From contig CANSAF010000027.1 in the NCBI GenBank assembly GCA_947644645.1, positions 1 through 34,530 on the forward strand: 34,530 bases of DNA, read 5' to 3'. Every line of letters begins with the position of its first letter. Position 1 is the first letter of the stretch. This document shows, piece by piece, positions 32,921 through 34,530 of this stretch. Source of the stretch: an uncultured Sporosarcina sp. Lineage in GTDB: Bacteria > Bacillota > Bacilli > Bacillales_A > Planococcaceae. Position numbers and translations under genes: made by a program. Under the pieces are notes generated by a model that made no database searches, had not been told where the DNA came from, and saw nothing but the letters and a program-made list of their open reading frames with translations.

Positions 32921-34375
32921 ATGAAAAAAACTAAGAAACGTTTCCCTTTTTTCGATATTTTACTTACTAGTCTAACCATTATTTTACTAGGTGCCAGTGC
33001 TTATTTATTATTTATTTTTAACAATAATTCTTCTGCAAGTTCAGCATTACCCAAAAATGTAGATGATATTTCTTCAACAATCGATGAAGTAGACTCAAAT
33101 TTTGCTGGGATTAAAATCGTAACAGAAATTGCAAATGATCCAAACACACCATTTGCCATTCAATATCCACAAAGTAAACATATTACATTTAATGATAAAG
33201 TGAAGAAATATATTCATCGTCTAAAATATGACTATTTGATGAATATTGCAGATTATAAACGAGACCATAAAGATTTCACAAGTGAATTAAATATTTCCTT
33301 TGAAACTTTTCAACATCCAAATGGTCTTTATTCCTTTGTTATTGTGAACCATGAGTCAATTGATGCCGATGACGGTAAAACAGATATGCAAACATTTCAC
33401 TTAAATCCTGAAACTGGTGAAATGCCAACGATAACAGAAGTGCTTAAAGCAGACGAAGAAGCCCTTGATCTATTCTCAAAAGTAGTCGCAAATTATGCTT
33501 CAGAAGACGAAAAGCTTAGCGAGACTTTATCTGATGACGAACTGGCAACATTAACAGCAACAGATGCTGACAATTTTCAACAATTTGCGTTGACAGATGA
33601 TCAGCTCACTTTATATTTCACTGAATATAAGACAAGTCAAGAAACACCTACAGTTTCCATTCCTTACAAGGAAGTGAATCATTTACTCGCAACAGATTTC
33701 CAACTTTCTGTAGATGATTTAGCTATAAAAGGCGATTCGTCAACTGATGCCGATGAAACGCCAAAAACAGATGAAGAAGATGAAGGCAATCCAGATGTGG
33801 ATGCGGACAAAGAAGTTTCTAATAAAAAACGAGTTGCACTTACATTTGACGATGGTCCAGATCCAAATGTGACAATGCGCGTATTGGAAACACTTGAAAA
33901 ATATGATGCAAAAGCAACATTTTTCATGCTTGGAAGTCGCGTGGAATATTATCCAGAAATCGCCAAAAACGTACAAGAAGCAGGCCATGAACTAGGCAAC
34001 CATTCTTGGACACATCCAGATTTATCAAAAGCTTCTATTGAAAAAGTTTTTGACGAGATTAATAGAACGTCTCGCATTATTGAAGAAGTAACGGGTGAAA
34101 AACCTTATTCATTCCGACCGCCATACGGGGCTTTCAATGATGTTGTGAGACAACAAACAGATTTACCAATTGCTTTATGGGATGTGGACACGCTAGACTG
34201 GAAACATCGAAACGGACAGCAATTACTTGCTTCCGTAAAAGATAGCGTGAAAGATGGCAGTATCATCTTAATGCATGATATTCATCCATCAACCGCTGAC
34301 GGTCTAGATGCAGTTATGGCATATTTACAAGAAAATGGCTATACATTTGTAACTGTATCTGAATTATTGGATTAA
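32921..34375 (+). CDS. Polysaccharide deacetylase, PdaC-like
   Basis: Membrane-anchored peptidoglycan or polysaccharide deacetylase, 484 residues. One N-terminal helix (about residues 12-33) is followed by an extracellular region (about 50-270) resembling the DUF4163/DUF3298 pair, an acidic linker (about 275-300) and the NodB catalytic domain. The latter shows LTFDDGPDPN (about 307-316), HSWTH (361-365, metal ligands), FRPPYGAF, DVDTLDW and ILMHDIH. The layout matches B. subtilis PdaC, which deacetylates MurNAc in peptidoglycan. The ATG has AAGGAG 10 nt upstream, and a terminator follows the stop at once. Confidence 0.9.
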   Translation: MKKTKKRFPFFDILLTSLTIILLGASAYLLFIFNNNSSASSALPKNVDDISSTIDEVDSNFAGIKIVTEIANDPNTPFAIQYPQSKHITFNDKVKKYIHRLKYDYLMNIADYKRDHKDFTSELNISFETFQHPNGLYSFVIVNHESIDADDGKTDMQTFHLNPETGEMPTITEVLKADEEALDLFSKVVANYASEDEKLSETLSDDELATLTATDADNFQQFALTDDQLTLYFTEYKTSQETPTVSIPYKEVNHLLATDFQLSVDDLAIKGDSSTDADETPKTDEEDEGNPDVDADKEVSNKKRVALTFDDGPDPNVTMRVLETLEKYDAKATFFMLGSRVEYYPEIAKNVQEAGHELGNHSWTHPDLSKASIEKVFDEINRTSRIIEEVTGEKPYSFRPPYGAFNDVVRQQTDLPIALWDVDTLDWKHRNGQQLLASVKDSVKDGSIILMHDIHPSTADGLDAVMAYLQENGYTFVTVSELLD

Positions 34376-34420
34376 AAAAAACGCCCCTAAGTCAATCTAC
34401 AGGACTTTGGGGCGTTTTTT
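34376..34420 (+). terminator. Terminator of the deacetylase gene
   Basis: AACGCCCC-AAGTC pairs with GACTT-GGGGCGTT around a short loop, followed by six T, directly after the stop. Confidence 0.9.
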
Positions 34421-34530
34421 GGACAGATTTAATAGGAACTAGCATAAAAACAGGAGACGTACCGAAATTGACTTTCTAAAATGGTCCCCAAGTCAAGGAC
34501 AGATTAAAAAAAGAAGTTAAGCTACTAAGA
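34421..34530. other. Possible edge of an insertion sequence at the window end
   Basis: GGACAGATT occurs at 34421-34429 and again at 34496-34504, the second copy just after TGGTCCCCAAGTCAA. The latter looks like the outer end of an IS3-type element running off the window. No transposase frame is included, so this is weak. Confidence 0.25.

Overview
The window is about 34.5 kb of a low-GC, spore-forming Firmicute chromosome, most likely from the Planococcaceae (Sporosarcina/Lysinibacillus-like). Three things point there: a small acid-soluble spore protein gene (sspI); the core order yshE-mutS2-polX-cvpA-zapA / rnhC / pheT-pheS ... ysgA / sspI, which matches Bacillus subtilis; and a meso-diaminopimelate dehydrogenase (ddh), typical of the Lysinibacillus group. 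Many genes start with TTG or GTG, and the start calls below rest mainly on Shine-Dalgarno (SD) spacing.

Region 1 (1-11150) is conserved housekeeping. It holds yshE, mutS2, polX, cvpA and zapA on the minus strand, rnhC diverging, a small secreted or membrane protein of unknown function, and pheST behind a phenylalanine T-box leader. A strong terminator separates cvpA from polX.

Region 2 (11150-15970) is accessory DNA between pheS and ysgA. It contains a candidate 50-aa ORF, an Rpn-family PD-(D/E)XK nuclease gene with its own promoter and a poly-G tract, a decayed SLH-domain fragment, and an amino-acid-type ABC transporter operon (lipoprotein, permease, ATPase) carrying a MITE-like inverted-repeat insert. 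The Rpn gene has a well-placed internal SD and ATG that would release an 88-aa C-terminal product carrying four 12-bp tandem repeats. This resembles the intragenic antitoxins reported for Rpn anti-phage toxins and is the strongest candidate here for a little-described system.

Region 3 (16058-22450) holds ysgA and sspI, then a membrane and signalling block. The first unit is YhfC-type intramembrane protease - DUF3887 lipoprotein (frameshifted) - DUF3784. The second is a possible five-gene unit: XRE repressor, membrane protein, small multidrug export protein, LytTR response regulator and AgrC-like kinase. No AgrB/AgrD is visible.

Region 4 (22512-34530) is metabolic and housekeeping: glpK, argF (promoter overlapped by two ARG-box-like sites), an M42 aminopeptidase, ddh, recQ, a hemerythrin-domain protein, a DUF368/PopT transporter, trhO and a PdaC-like polysaccharide deacetylase. 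A structured insert of about 208 bp at 30334-30541, between the DUF368 gene and a terminator, looks like an orphan IS200/IS605-type element (possible omega-RNA relic) without tnpA or tnpB. The last 90 bases may be the edge of an insertion sequence. No rRNA, tRNA or CRISPR array was found.
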